A stretch of 64,000 nucleotides of DNA from Aedoeadaptatus coxii (GCF_001553115.1 NZ_KQ960181.1:75715-139714); one strand, 5' to 3'. Positions 51,035 through 60,612 are shown, numbered from the stretch's first letter. The notes: generated by a model from the sequence alone, not told the origin. Translations and numbers: made by a program.

Positions 51035-52039
51035 ATGAAAAAAAGAATTTTGCAGAAAGTGACCTTAGTTTCAATTCTAGGAACTATGATGATTTCTAAT
51101 ACAGTATTTGCAGCCGGTAAGTTACCAAAAGGGATTGGAAGAACAGATGTGGGAATTAGAGTAGATGGTCAACTTCAGACAATTCCTGAAGATATGGGAA
51201 AAGCATATGTGGATGCAAAAACCAGTAGAACCATGGTACCTGTTAGATTTGTATCTGAAAAATTAGGGCATACTGTAAACTATATTGAAAAGGGAAGTAA
51301 ATATAAAGATGGAGCAGTTGTAATTGGTTCAGGTAAGAATTTAGTTTTATTAGAGATTAATAGTAATAAATATTCTATTTCAGATAATAATGGTATTAGA
51401 AATGGCTCACTAGATGTATCCTCACAGGTATATGATGGTAGGACTTATGTGCCGATTAGATTCTTATCTGAAACGACAGGATATAATGTTGATTGGAAAA
51501 ATAATGAAGTAATCATCAATAGAGGTTTAGAAAAACCTGATGTAAATCCCAATACGACTAAAGCCTCAGAAGTCGAAAATAATAAAAAAGAAGAAAAAAT
51601 TAATACTCCAAAATGGGTAAAAAAAGAAGATAGAGCTAATAAAGATAAATTTGGAATTGAATTTAGACGTAGTTTTCAAGAAGAATTTAAGGTAGACCTT
51701 AATAATTACAGAGTTTCTATGGGATTAAATCCAGTAATTGAAAGTGAAAGCCTAAATGAAATTGCAAAAGAAAGAGTAAGGGAAGAATTAAATGGATATG
51801 TAAAAGGCATCAAACCTGACCATGTATCTGATAAAAACCTTAATGAAAACCTTGGAGAAAACTTAATGCGTTACAAAGGATGGATAGAATATAAAGGAAA
51901 AGATTTTGATGGTTGGAGGTCTTCCCCGGGACATAATGAGAATATGCTTGACGAGAACGCATATGAGTATGGATATGCAAAGGGTATTAAAGATGTAAAT
52001 GGCACAAAATACATAGTGTCTATTTATGTTTTTCAATGA
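51035..52039 (+). CDS. Secreted copper-amine-oxidase-N-like / CAP (SCP) domain protein
   Basis: This 334-residue protein has a signal peptide (ending NTVFAAG) and a copper amine oxidase N-terminal-type stalk domain (about 40-168: RTMVPVRFVSEKLGHTV and RTYVPIRFLSETTGYNVDW). A charged linker (170-215) leads to a C-terminal CAP domain (VDLNNYRVSMGLNPVI, DHVSDKNLNENLGENLM, WRSSPGHNENML). CAP proteins are secreted and stable, of unclear role here. Its base composition is clearly more AT-rich than its neighbours and it lies next to a tnpB scar, so it was probably acquired. Confidence 0.88.
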   Translation: MKKRILQKVTLVSILGTMMISNTVFAAGKLPKGIGRTDVGIRVDGQLQTIPEDMGKAYVDAKTSRTMVPVRFVSEKLGHTVNYIEKGSKYKDGAVVIGSGKNLVLLEINSNKYSISDNNGIRNGSLDVSSQVYDGRTYVPIRFLSETTGYNVDWKNNEVIINRGLEKPDVNPNTTKASEVENNKKEEKINTPKWVKKEDRANKDKFGIEFRRSFQEEFKVDLNNYRVSMGLNPVIESESLNEIAKERVREELNGYVKGIKPDHVSDKNLNENLGENLMRYKGWIEYKGKDFDGWRSSPGHNENMLDENAYEYGYAKGIKDVNGTKYIVSIYVFQ

Positions 52040-52061
52040 CTAATAAGATGATTAAAATATG

Positions 52062-52097
52062 TAGCCACGCTCTTAAAGAACGTGGCTTATTTGTTTT
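52062..52097 (+). terminator. Terminator of the CAP protein gene
   Basis: The stem AGCCACG/CGTGGCT with a 12-base loop, followed by a T-rich tract. Confidence 0.8.
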
Positions 52098-52288
52098 AAA
52101 AATTATATTCTTGGATACTTTCAAGGGTAATGGTTGGTCTGGTTACATCCCTAAAGGTGTTCAGTCCGAAGCGACCCAAGGTATCAAGATAATTTGTTTC
52201 GATGATATTGCTTTTTCTCACTTTATCGGCCATGTGCCAACCCGGGAATTTTAATTTTGATATAATAAAGCGGAAAGGAAGTGTTTCC

Positions 52289-53077
52289 ATGGAAAGCATT
52301 GTTGTTTTCGATTCCGGCCTCGGCGGCATTACAGCACTTATCGAAGCCATCCACGCCATGCCCCACGAACATTTTATTTATTACGGCGACACCTTGCACG
52401 TGCCCTACGGCCCCAAGGATCCCGATACTATAAAAAGCTATTTAGATCACATGATGGAATTTGTCGCGCCCTACCACCCGAAGGCCGTGCTCCTGGCCTG
52501 CAATACGGCGACGGTGACGGCGGCGGATTATTTGCGCCATCGCTATCGCCTTCCCATTATAGGCATGGAACCGGCGGTAAAACCCGCCATCGAGCGTGAC
52601 GGCGAAAACAAACGCATCCTCGTCCTGTCCACGGAGGGCACGAGCCGATCTCAGCGCCTTCATTCTCTAGTGGAGCGTTTCGACAATGATCATCTCGTGG
52701 ATATTTTGCCCCTTCCCAATCTCGTGGATTTCGCCGAGCGCTTGGAATTCGACACCGACGACGTCCGCGCCGATTTAGAAGCTATTTTGTCTTCTTTCGA
52801 TCTCGACGATTACGGCGCCGTGGTCTTGGGATGCACCCACTTTATTTGGTATCGCGATTTATTTTTAGATCTTCTGCCCAAAGGGGTGGAGGTTTTGGAC
52901 GGAAACGCCGCCACTATTCGCCAGCTTATGCGCAAATTAAACGGAAATATTTGCCGAGAAGGGGCAGGCAGCCTCGCCATCCACTTGACGGGTAAACGCC
53001 GAGAGGATGTCATGGCTTTTTTAAAGAAAACCCTGCCTATGGACTTTTCCGAAATTCCGAAAGGACATTATGAATAA
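52289..53077 (+). CDS. murI: Glutamate racemase MurI
   Basis: This 262-residue enzyme makes D-glutamate for peptidoglycan. It has VFDSGLGGITAL at the start, the two catalytic cysteines in LACNTATV and VLGCTHFIW, and YYGDTLHVPYG. The ATG at 52289 has GGAAAGGAAG upstream; the frame is open to 52202 but without a start signal. The glycosyltransferase gene overlaps its end by eight bases. Confidence 0.93.
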   Translation: MESIVVFDSGLGGITALIEAIHAMPHEHFIYYGDTLHVPYGPKDPDTIKSYLDHMMEFVAPYHPKAVLLACNTATVTAADYLRHRYRLPIIGMEPAVKPAIERDGENKRILVLSTEGTSRSQRLHSLVERFDNDHLVDILPLPNLVDFAERLEFDTDDVRADLEAILSSFDLDDYGAVVLGCTHFIWYRDLFLDLLPKGVEVLDGNAATIRQLMRKLNGNICREGAGSLAIHLTGKRREDVMAFLKKTLPMDFSEIPKGHYE

Positions 53078-54167
53078 AAAAACACGGAACGGGGATCTGG
53101 TCATGATCCCCGCTTTTGAACCTGACGAAAGTTTATTAATCTTTACCACATCCCTTTTAGACGAAGGCCTTCACGTCCTCGTCGTCGATGACGGATCTTC
53201 CCCCTCCTGCCGAAACATATTCGAGGCACTGGATCCTCGCATCACCCTTCTTTCCTACAAAGAAAACCAGGGCAAAGGCTACGCCATGAAATTCGCCATG
53301 GATTACATTTTACATTCCATGGTGAACGTGGAGCGCATCGTTACAGCCGATGCCGACGGCCAACATACAGTGGTCGATACCCTCGGCACGTTAGACGGGT
53401 TGGATTCCCATCCCGACGCTCTTATTTTAGGCGTGCGCTCTTTTCCCGAAAACACGCCCCTGCGTTCCAAAATCGGCAACCGCATGACGGCAAAGTTTTT
53501 CGCATTCCTCACGGGAGTGAAAAATTTAGAGGATACGCAGACGGGCCTTCGCGCCTTTTCCCGCAAGTCGATCCCCTTTATGCTGAAGGTGGACGGCGAG
53601 CGATACGAGTACGAAATGAAGCAACTCCTTCTTTGGGCTAAGGCAAAAAAAGAAATCGTACAAAAGCCCATCGAAACCATTTACAGAGACGAGGAAAATT
53701 CCACTTCCCACTACCATACGGTGCTGGACTCCGTGCGTATTTTCCGCACCCTACTGGACAACGGCCAGGCCATTTTATTTGCCCTTAGCGGCATGTTAAG
53801 TTTCGTATTGGATTACGGCCTCTTTAATTTATTTTATTTTTCGATTAAGGCCCTTACGTCCTTTTCTCCCCTCTTCTTTTCCAATGTGGCGGCGAGGATC
53901 ATCAGTTGCTGTTTTAATTTTTATTTAAATCGCCATTTCGTCTTTGAATCCAAAGATTCATTACGCCGAGACGCTCTGCAATACGGCGTCCTCGTCGCAG
54001 TTCTTTTAACGGCGAACAATCTTCTCCTTTATTTTTACGGAAAAGTCCTAGCCTATTACCCGAGTATTGCCAAACTTTTTGTGGAACTCACTCTCTTTGT
54101 CATCAGTTACATCGTTCAGCGCATGTATATTTTTTCTAATCTACACTTACCCCATAAAAAATGTTAA
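53070..54167 (+). CDS. Bifunctional family 2 glycosyltransferase / GtrA-type membrane protein
   Basis: This 365-residue protein joins a DPM1-like GT2 domain (residues 8-215: VVDDGSSPS, TADADGQHTV with the DxD, GVRSFPENTPLR) to four membrane helices of the GtrA family (about 232-357: ALSGMLSFVLDYGLFNLFY, NFYLNRHFVFES). Such fusions are thought to make and flip polyprenyl-phosphate sugars for cell-surface glycosylation. It overlaps murI by eight bases, suggesting a wall-related role. Confidence 0.88.
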   Translation: MNKKTRNGDLVMIPAFEPDESLLIFTTSLLDEGLHVLVVDDGSSPSCRNIFEALDPRITLLSYKENQGKGYAMKFAMDYILHSMVNVERIVTADADGQHTVVDTLGTLDGLDSHPDALILGVRSFPENTPLRSKIGNRMTAKFFAFLTGVKNLEDTQTGLRAFSRKSIPFMLKVDGERYEYEMKQLLLWAKAKKEIVQKPIETIYRDEENSTSHYHTVLDSVRIFRTLLDNGQAILFALSGMLSFVLDYGLFNLFYFSIKALTSFSPLFFSNVAARIISCCFNFYLNRHFVFESKDSLRRDALQYGVLVAVLLTANNLLLYFYGKVLAYYPSIAKLFVELTLFVISYIVQRMYIFSNLHLPHKKC

Positions 54168-54205
54168 AATGGAAATTATTTATTTTTGACACAATGGAGG
54201 TAACT

Positions 54206-55066
54206 GTGCATATACAAGATTATTTTGATCATTCCCATACGAAATTATCCTTTGAAATATTCCCGCCCAACGAGCGGATGACGCTAAAATCCGTTATGGC
54301 CGCCGCATCGCGCATGGTAGGTTACGAACCGGACTTTATGTCCGTAACTTTTAAGGCCGACGGCAGCGGCGGCGATCAGACGGTGCAAATCGCAAAAGCC
54401 GTCGACCATATTATGGGCGTGCCGTCCATCGCTCACTTAACCTGCTCCGGCATTCCCAAGTCGGAACTGGAGGATCGCCTGGCGGAACTTCAAGAGGCCA
54501 ACATTCAAAATATTTTGGTGCTGGGCGGCGATTCCAAAAGGGAGCTCGGCGAATACGCCTACCTTCCCTATGCCAAGGACATGGTGCGCTATTTTAAAGA
54601 GCGCGGCGATTTTACCATCGGCTGTGCCTGTTTCCCCGAGGGCAATAATCCCGCCCTTTCCATGGAAGAAGAACTCGATTACTTAAAGGAGAAAGTCGAT
54701 GCCGGCGCCGACTTTTTAACCACTCAAATGTTTTTCGACAACGAAGTATTTTATCGCTTCTTGGACGCCGCCAGGGCCAAGGGAATCGACGTGCCCATCC
54801 TCGCGGGCATTATGCCCATTACCGCCGCCGGCCAAATTCGACGGATCGCCGATTTAAGCGGCGCGAAACTTCCCCGCACCCTTACGGATATGGTGGCGCG
54901 CTTCGGCGACAATAAAGAGGCCATGTTCGATGCAGGCGTTACCTTTGCCGAACATCAAATGGCGGATCTCGCCGCCCGCGGCATCGACGGTGTCCACGTC
55001 TACACCATGAACAAACCCGCCATTCCCGAACGCATCGTAAATGATATCGGGAGTCTCTTCAGATGA
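54206..55066 (+). CDS. metF: Methylenetetrahydrofolate reductase MetF
   Basis: This 286-residue flavoenzyme makes 5-methyl-tetrahydrofolate for methionine synthesis. It has LSFEIFPPN, MSVTFKADGSGG, AHLTCSG, NILVLGGD and TTQMFFDNEVFYRF. I chose the GTG at 54206, four bases after GGAGG; the frame extends to 54161 inside the glycosyltransferase gene. It starts the metF / reactivation domain / metH operon; the next gene overlaps it by four bases. Confidence 0.94.
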   Translation: MHIQDYFDHSHTKLSFEIFPPNERMTLKSVMAAASRMVGYEPDFMSVTFKADGSGGDQTVQIAKAVDHIMGVPSIAHLTCSGIPKSELEDRLAELQEANIQNILVLGGDSKRELGEYAYLPYAKDMVRYFKERGDFTIGCACFPEGNNPALSMEEELDYLKEKVDAGADFLTTQMFFDNEVFYRFLDAARAKGIDVPILAGIMPITAAGQIRRIADLSGAKLPRTLTDMVARFGDNKEAMFDAGVTFAEHQMADLAARGIDGVHVYTMNKPAIPERIVNDIGSLFR

Positions 55067-55686
55067 TGGATTTCCCCGCCATTCACTACATGCCGGACAT
55101 TCCCTTTGAGGACTTTAGGCGACGGGAAATTTACCGCTATTTACGATTGGAAGGCTCCGAGCCCGACGAAGAAACGAAGGCGGATGTGGAGCAAAATTTA
55201 CGGCGACTTATGGAAACGGCGCGCATTGCCAAGACGGCGGAGCTTCGCCCCGTTCGTCGGGAAGGAAATATTCTTCATTTCGGCAGTTTTCAAACGGAAA
55301 GCCGGGTGCTCGCTGAAAATTTAAAGACCAGCGAGTACGTCGTCCTCTTTGCCATTACATTAGGTGCCGCCGTGGATCGTCTCATTAATAAGCTAACCGT
55401 GCTTTCCAAAACCGACGCCTTTATGACCGACGCTTGTGCCACGGAAATGTTGGAGTCCTACGCCAACGACTACTGCCGGGAAATAAAAGAGGCGGCAGCT
55501 CCCTACGATTTGACGACGCACCCCCGCTTTTCCACCGGCTTTGCGGATTTCGGATTGGAACACCAATGGCCTTTGATTCGCACGCTGAAAGCGGATAAAA
55601 AAATCCACATCGCCTTAACCGACGGCAATATGTTAATTCCCACGAAGACCATTACGGCGATTATGGGCCTGGACAAAAGGAGGTAA
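55063..55686 (+). CDS. Stand-alone MetH reactivation (B12-dependent methionine synthase activation) domain protein
   Basis: This 207-residue protein resembles the C-terminal SAM-dependent activation domain of cobalamin methionine synthases: AITLGAAVDRLINKL, ACATEMLESYAND and HPRFSTGFADFGLEHQ, then ALTDGNMLIPTKTITAIMG. In E. coli this domain is part of MetH and rescues the enzyme after cobalamin oxidation. Here it is a separate gene between metF and metH, which lacks it, so it probably works as a partner subunit. It is coupled to metF by a four-base overlap and ends one base before metH. Confidence 0.88.
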   Translation: MMDFPAIHYMPDIPFEDFRRREIYRYLRLEGSEPDEETKADVEQNLRRLMETARIAKTAELRPVRREGNILHFGSFQTESRVLAENLKTSEYVVLFAITLGAAVDRLINKLTVLSKTDAFMTDACATEMLESYANDYCREIKEAAAPYDLTTHPRFSTGFADFGLEHQWPLIRTLKADKKIHIALTDGNMLIPTKTITAIMGLDKRR

Positions 55687-55687
55687 G

Positions 55688-58054
55688 ATGACGCTACTTC
55701 AGGATTTAAAAACAAAACGACTGTATTACGACGGCAGCTGCGGCACGTACTTGCAAAATAAAGGGCTGGAAGCAGGCGACATTCCCGAACTGCTCAATCT
55801 CCGATCCCCCGATCTCATCGTGGACATGCACCGCGCCTATTTAAAAGCGGGCGCCGACATTATTTTGACCAATACCTTTGGCGCCAATCGACTGAAATTT
55901 AAAGACGAAAACATCAGCGTAAACGAGGTGGTTACCGCCGCCGTCGACAACGCCAAGCGCGCCGTCGCCTTGGAAGGCCACGGCTACGTTTCTCTGGATA
56001 TCGGCCCTCTCGGAAAAATTTTGGCTCCCGTCGGCGATTTGGCTTTTGAAGAAGCCTACGATTATTTCAAAGAAATCGTCATCGCCGGGCGCGACGCCGG
56101 TTGCGATCTAATAACCATCGAAACCATGTCCGATACTTACGAAATCAAGGCGGCCATGTTGGCTGCCAAGGAACACGCCGACCTTCCCCTTTTCGTTACG
56201 GGTGCTTTTCAGGAAGACGGGCGGATGCTCACCGGCTCTTCCATCGACGCCTTTGCGGAGCTGGTCACCTCTCTCGGCGCAGATGCCATGGGCATGAACT
56301 GCAGTTTCGGCCCGGTGGAAACCCTTCCCTTAATGAAGGAACTTTCGGAAATCGCCACCATTCCCCTTATTGCAAACCCCAACGCCGGCCTACCTGTCGT
56401 GCGCGACGGCAAAACTTTTTACGACATCGACGACGACGATTACGCCGAGTACATGGTCGCCTTCGCCGAAACGGGCGTGCAAATCATCGGCGGTTGCTGC
56501 GGCACTTTCCCCTCTTATATTGAAAAAACCGTGGAGCGAACGAAAGACATGCCCATTGCATCTCCTCGCGGCCGATTGCGCACGGCGCCCTCTTCTTACA
56601 CCCATATCGTGGATATCGGCGAAAAGCCCTATATGATCGGCGAGCGACTGAATCCTACGGGAAAAAAATACTTACAACAAGCCCTTAAAGATCGCCACAC
56701 ATCCGCCGTCCTCGCCATCGCCTTGGAAGAGGAAGAAGACGGCGCCCACATTCTCGACGTCAACGTAGGCGTCCCCGGTCTCGACGAAGCGGAAGTGCTG
56801 CCCAATCTTATTCGCGAATTGCAGGGGGTGACATCCCTTCCCCTTCAAATCGACACCACCAATGTTGACGCTATGGAAAAAGCCGCGAGAATTTATAACG
56901 GCAGGCCCCTCTTAAATTCCGTCAGCGGCAAAAAAGACGTTATGGACGCCATCTTTCCCATTGCGAAAAAATACGGCGCCCTCTGCGTCGCCCTTTTGCT
57001 CGACGATGACGGCATCCCGAAGACCGTAGATAAGCGTATGGAAATCGTCGACGCCATTTTAAAAGAAGGGGCGCGCTACGGGTTAAGCAAGGAACACTTC
57101 TTATTCGATCCCCTGGCCATGACCATCTCCAGCCAAAAAAACGGGGCTACGGTCGTCCTCGAAACCCTTCGCCGTTTAAAAGAACGGGGCCTTCACTCCA
57201 CACTGGGCGTCTCCAATATTTCCTTCGGCCTCCCGAATCGCGACGCCATTAACGGCCACTTCTACGCCATGTGCCTCGCCGCCGGACTTAGCGCCGGCAT
57301 CGTCAACCCCTCTTCCACCGCCATGCAGCGAGCCTATAAATCGTCCATGGCGCTTCTGGAACACGATCCCGATTTTAACGATTTTATTCAAGCCTTCGCC
57401 GAAGAGGAAGCGGAAATAAAAGCCGCCGAAGGAGAACACGACCTTTCTTACGCCATCGAAAAAGGCTTGGCGAAAGAGGCGAAAGATCTCGCCGACGGTC
57501 TTCTCGCCCATCGGGAACCTATCGACATTATTAACGACTTCCTCGTGCCCTCGTTAGATAAAGTGGGCAGAGAATTTGAAGCGAAGACCCTCTTCCTTCC
57601 CCAGCTTTTGCGCGCCGCCGATGCCGCCGCCGCTGCCTTCACCGTCATTCGCAAGCGAATGGATGAAAAGGGAACTGCCGCGGAAAATAAAGGCCGTATC
57701 ATCGTCGCTACGGTAAAAGGCGATATTCACGATATCGGCAAAAACATCGTCAAGGCCCTCCTGGAAAATTACGGATTCGATATTATCGATTTGGGAAAAG
57801 ATGTGCGCCCCGATACGGTGGCGGAAAAAGTCATCGAATACGATGTTAAACTCGTAGGCCTTTCGGCTCTTATGACAACGACGGTGCCCTTTATGGAAGC
57901 CACCATCCGCTTGATTCACGAAAAATCGCCGGATACGAAAATTATGGTTGGCGGCGCCGTACTCACAAAGGAATACGCCGACGAAATCGAAGCCGATCGC
58001 TACTGCAAAGATGCCATGGCATCGGTACGATACGCGGAGGAATTATTCAACTAA
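55688..58054 (+). CDS. metH: Cobalamin-dependent methionine synthase MetH, short form
   Basis: This 788-residue enzyme transfers a methyl group from methyltetrahydrofolate to homocysteine. Domains in order: homocysteine-binding (1-290; zinc cysteines in MNCSFGP and GGCCGTFPSY), pterin-binding (about 310-570; GERLNPTGKK, DVNVGVPG), cobalamin cap and B12-binding (about 580-788; VKGDIHDIGKNIV supplies the cobalt-ligating histidine). The reactivation domain is absent and encoded by the preceding gene. AGGAGGT precedes the ATG. Confidence 0.95.
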   Translation: MTLLQDLKTKRLYYDGSCGTYLQNKGLEAGDIPELLNLRSPDLIVDMHRAYLKAGADIILTNTFGANRLKFKDENISVNEVVTAAVDNAKRAVALEGHGYVSLDIGPLGKILAPVGDLAFEEAYDYFKEIVIAGRDAGCDLITIETMSDTYEIKAAMLAAKEHADLPLFVTGAFQEDGRMLTGSSIDAFAELVTSLGADAMGMNCSFGPVETLPLMKELSEIATIPLIANPNAGLPVVRDGKTFYDIDDDDYAEYMVAFAETGVQIIGGCCGTFPSYIEKTVERTKDMPIASPRGRLRTAPSSYTHIVDIGEKPYMIGERLNPTGKKYLQQALKDRHTSAVLAIALEEEEDGAHILDVNVGVPGLDEAEVLPNLIRELQGVTSLPLQIDTTNVDAMEKAARIYNGRPLLNSVSGKKDVMDAIFPIAKKYGALCVALLLDDDGIPKTVDKRMEIVDAILKEGARYGLSKEHFLFDPLAMTISSQKNGATVVLETLRRLKERGLHSTLGVSNISFGLPNRDAINGHFYAMCLAAGLSAGIVNPSSTAMQRAYKSSMALLEHDPDFNDFIQAFAEEEAEIKAAEGEHDLSYAIEKGLAKEAKDLADGLLAHREPIDIINDFLVPSLDKVGREFEAKTLFLPQLLRAADAAAAAFTVIRKRMDEKGTAAENKGRIIVATVKGDIHDIGKNIVKALLENYGFDIIDLGKDVRPDTVAEKVIEYDVKLVGLSALMTTTVPFMEATIRLIHEKSPDTKIMVGGAVLTKEYADEIEADRYCKDAMASVRYAEELFN

Positions 58055-58063
58055 CAGCACACA

Positions 58064-58092
58064 AAAAAAGAGCGGACATCCGCTCTTTTTTA
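58064..58092. terminator. Bidirectional terminator between metH and the YciI gene
   Basis: The stem AGAGCGG/CCGCTCT lies between A and T runs, so it can end both convergent transcripts. Confidence 0.88.
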
Positions 58093-58392
58093 TTTGAAAA
58101 ATTCTTCCGCCGTCTCGCTAATGGCAGGCTCTTCCATTTCCACCATGCGATACTCGATGACGTCGGCAAGGGTTAGAGGATCACCTTCAAATTTTTGGAG
58201 CATATCGTCCAGATGTTCCCCTTTTCCAATGCCCAAAATGCCGTGGGCGCGGCCGCCCATCATGAGAATATGCCCCTCATCCATTCCCTTTTTTACAAAG
58301 GATTCAAATGCAGTGCGCAATTCTTTGTTTTCTTCCTCTTCCAGGGAAAATTGGAAATTCTTAAACTTACCTTCTATGACGTAATACTTCAT
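58090..58392 (-). CDS. YciI family protein
   Basis: This 100-residue protein has a ferredoxin-like fold typical of YCII-related proteins: MKYYVIEGKF, FVKKGMDEGHILMMGGRA, GDPLTLADVIEYRMVEME. Some members are dehydratases or hydrolases using His/Asp pairs; a function here cannot be named. The ATG at 58392 follows AAAGGAGG; the longer frame runs into the decarboxylase gene. It overlaps the decarboxylase stop by four bases. Confidence 0.85.
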   Translation of the reverse strand: MKYYVIEGKFKNFQFSLEEEENKELRTAFESFVKKGMDEGHILMMGGRAHGILGIGKGEHLDDMLQKFEGDPLTLADVIEYRMVEMEEPAISETAEEFFK

Positions 58393-59732
58393 AATTCCTC
58401 CTTTACGACGGTAATCATGCCGTCGGAAATCCCTATGGCGTCCGGATGGTCGGCGATGTAATCTGCAATGTCGCAGGTGATCCGCTCGCCATAGGTAATA
58501 ATAGGTATGCCCGGCGGATAGGGCGTAATCGTGTCGGCGGCAATACATCCCACACTTTCTTTTACGGAAACAGAACGTGTCGGGCTGAAAAAAGCCTCCC
58601 TCGGTGAAAGTACGACTTCCCCTTTAGGCATTTTCTTCATGTGGAAACTTTCCACCTTACCCGTCGGCAAATCTTTTAATTTCCCCATGAGCTTTCGAAA
58701 ATCCTCGTCCGTATTGTAGGGCGATAGAATAGCGAGGGCGTAGTAGCGGTCGCCCATTTCCAAGTGAACGCCTCTCTTCGCCAGCGATTCCACGACCTCA
58801 TCCCCTCGTCTCCCCGCCATATGAAAGAGAAGTTTACCGGGATCGTGAGCTATCAATCCATCGCTCTTACGATTCGGCACGTAAAGATCGGAGACGTTTT
58901 GGATAATCTCCTCCCGCCAACGATTTACCCTTTCATCGTCGTAGCCCCCTTCCATGGCGGCGACGGCAAATTCCGAGGACAGCATGGTTAAATAAGAGGG
59001 CGATGTGGAGAGAAAATGCTGCATCCCCTTTAAAAGACGTCGGTTATTTTCTTCCTCTTTCAAATGGAGAAGGGCGGCTCCCGTAAGAGCAGGCGCCGTC
59101 TTGTGGAGAGATTGCACCATGTAATCCGCATAGTGCACGGCGGAAAACGCCCTAAGTTCACTGAATGGCAAATGGGCGCCGTGTGCCTCGTCGACGATTA
59201 ACTTCTTCCCTCTTTTCCCCACAATGTCGGCGATGGCCTTTAATGGCAAAATGCCGCCGAAATAATCGGGGCTCGTCAAGAACACGGCGGTGACGTGAGG
59301 GTTTTTATCGAGGGCTTCTTCCACGGATTCCGGCGTAATACCTGCAAACAGCCCGGTCGCCTCGTCCACTTCCCCGTCTAAATAAGAAAGCTTCAAATCC
59401 AAACTGACCGCCCCGTGAAAGAGGGAGAGATGGCTGTTGCGCTGAACGAGTACGCAATCCCCCGGATTCGTAGCGAGGAAAAGGGCGATTTTAATGGCGG
59501 TGGTGGAGCCTGCCGGCACCATCACCGTCTGCGCCACGCCGTAAGCTTTCGCCATCTCTTCCTGAGATGCTTTAATGCAATCCTCCGGGTTCAGGAGATT
59601 GTCGGCGCCGACGATTTCCGTCAAATCCTCTCGCCAATCGAAATCGAAGGTCACCCGATTTTTATGGCCGGGCATGGCGAAATTGGCATCCCCTCGAAAA
59701 GATGTGAGCCGTTCAAAAAGTGGTCGCTTCAC
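58389..59732 (-). CDS. Orn/Lys/Arg decarboxylase-family PLP enzyme
   Basis: This 447-residue enzyme of fold type I has NFAMPGHKNR at the N-terminus, VPAGSTTAIKIAL, LIVDEAHGAHLPFS, and the PLP lysine in VQSLHKTAPALTG. The C-terminal domain ends with TITPYPPGIPIITYGE. Such enzymes decarboxylate arginine, lysine or ornithine; this short form lacks the wing domain of the large inducible enzymes. The GTG at 59732 matches the family start (VKRPLFERL); an ATG at 59762 is an alternative. It overlaps the radical SAM stop region. Confidence 0.9.
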   Translation of the reverse strand: MKRPLFERLTSFRGDANFAMPGHKNRVTFDFDWREDLTEIVGADNLLNPEDCIKASQEEMAKAYGVAQTVMVPAGSTTAIKIALFLATNPGDCVLVQRNSHLSLFHGAVSLDLKLSYLDGEVDEATGLFAGITPESVEEALDKNPHVTAVFLTSPDYFGGILPLKAIADIVGKRGKKLIVDEAHGAHLPFSELRAFSAVHYADYMVQSLHKTAPALTGAALLHLKEEENNRRLLKGMQHFLSTSPSYLTMLSSEFAVAAMEGGYDDERVNRWREEIIQNVSDLYVPNRKSDGLIAHDPGKLLFHMAGRRGDEVVESLAKRGVHLEMGDRYYALAILSPYNTDEDFRKLMGKLKDLPTGKVESFHMKKMPKGEVVLSPREAFFSPTRSVSVKESVGCIAADTITPYPPGIPIITYGERITCDIADYIADHPDAIGISDGMITVVKEEL

Positions 59733-59733
59733 A

Positions 59734-60612
59734 TTAATACCCCGTGCGGCGTAAGCGCGCATTTCGTTGCCCTTCGCTCATACTGTTATAGACGGCGCGG
59801 AGTTTTTCGAGCATCTCCTCTTTTTCCGAAAAACGCCCGATCACCGGCGCCATATTGTAGGCGTGGCCGCCGAAGAAAAGCGCCCGATCATTTAATTCCA
59901 AATGCTCCAAAAGGTGAATTTCCTCCAGAAGAATTTCCCCTTCCGTCAAGGGAATATAATCCCCGCGAATCATTTCCAGCTCCAATTCCGTACCCGGATG
60001 AACGGATGTAGTAAGAGGTGCCACACTTCGCGGCTGATGTTTATTTAAAAGCGCCGCCGTCTCTTCGGCGTGAATCATGCTGTATTCTTTCCCCGCAATA
60101 CCCGTCATAACCATGCAGATCCAATCAATGTCGGCTTCTTCCAACTTGGCCAGTTCCCGGTATTCGTCTTCTTGAGTACAGCCCTTTTTAATGCGCTTTA
60201 ATGTCGGATCGTGGGCCGTTTCGATGCCGATGTAAAGCTGATCATACCCCGCTTTTCGAAGGCGCTTTAAATCCTCCACACTTTTGCCCTTAATATCGAA
60301 AATCGACGCGTAACACGTAATGGTTTCCACGAGCGGCAAGTAATCGTGAATCCAATCGGCGAGCTGTAAGAGATACTTCGTGTCTAAAATAAAAGGGTCG
60401 CCATTTAAGAGAAAAATCCGATCGATGCGATCGCTGAATTGAGAAAGCTCCTGAAGATCGGCGAGAATTTGTTCTTTCGGCGCCCGGCGAAACGATACAT
60501 CTTTATACATCGAGCAATAGGTACATTTATTGTGGGAACAACCCACCGTTACCTCGAGCAAGGGGCTGTAAGCCTCTCGGGGAGGGCGAAATGTCTGTCC
60601 TGTATAGTGCAT
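59734..60612 (-). CDS. Radical SAM protein
   Basis: This 292-residue enzyme has the 4Fe-4S motif CSHNKCTYC (CX4CX2C form) near residue 29, FLLNGDPFILDTKYLL, YIGIETAHDPTLKRIKKG and a GIAGKEYS glycine-rich segment, a TIM-barrel radical SAM core of the Elp3/HemN-like kind. The substrate is unknown. The C-terminal 60 residues are helical. Its gene precedes and overlaps the decarboxylase gene, so the two are co-expressed; a joint role is speculative. Confidence 0.85.
   Translation of the reverse strand: MHYTGQTFRPPREAYSPLLEVTVGCSHNKCTYCSMYKDVSFRRAPKEQILADLQELSQFSDRIDRIFLLNGDPFILDTKYLLQLADWIHDYLPLVETITCYASIFDIKGKSVEDLKRLRKAGYDQLYIGIETAHDPTLKRIKKGCTQEDEYRELAKLEEADIDWICMVMTGIAGKEYSMIHAEETAALLNKHQPRSVAPLTTSVHPGTELELEMIRGDYIPLTEGEILLEEIHLLEHLELNDRALFFGGHAYNMAPVIGRFSEKEEMLEKLRAVYNSMSEGQRNARLRRTGY

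Noticed and set aside
52096..52359. A minus-strand frame ending TLESIQEYNF between the CAP gene and murI
   Set aside because: About 45 residues look mildly protein-like, but there is no ribosome-binding site or known family, and the 5' part runs into murI. A remnant is possible but unsupported.
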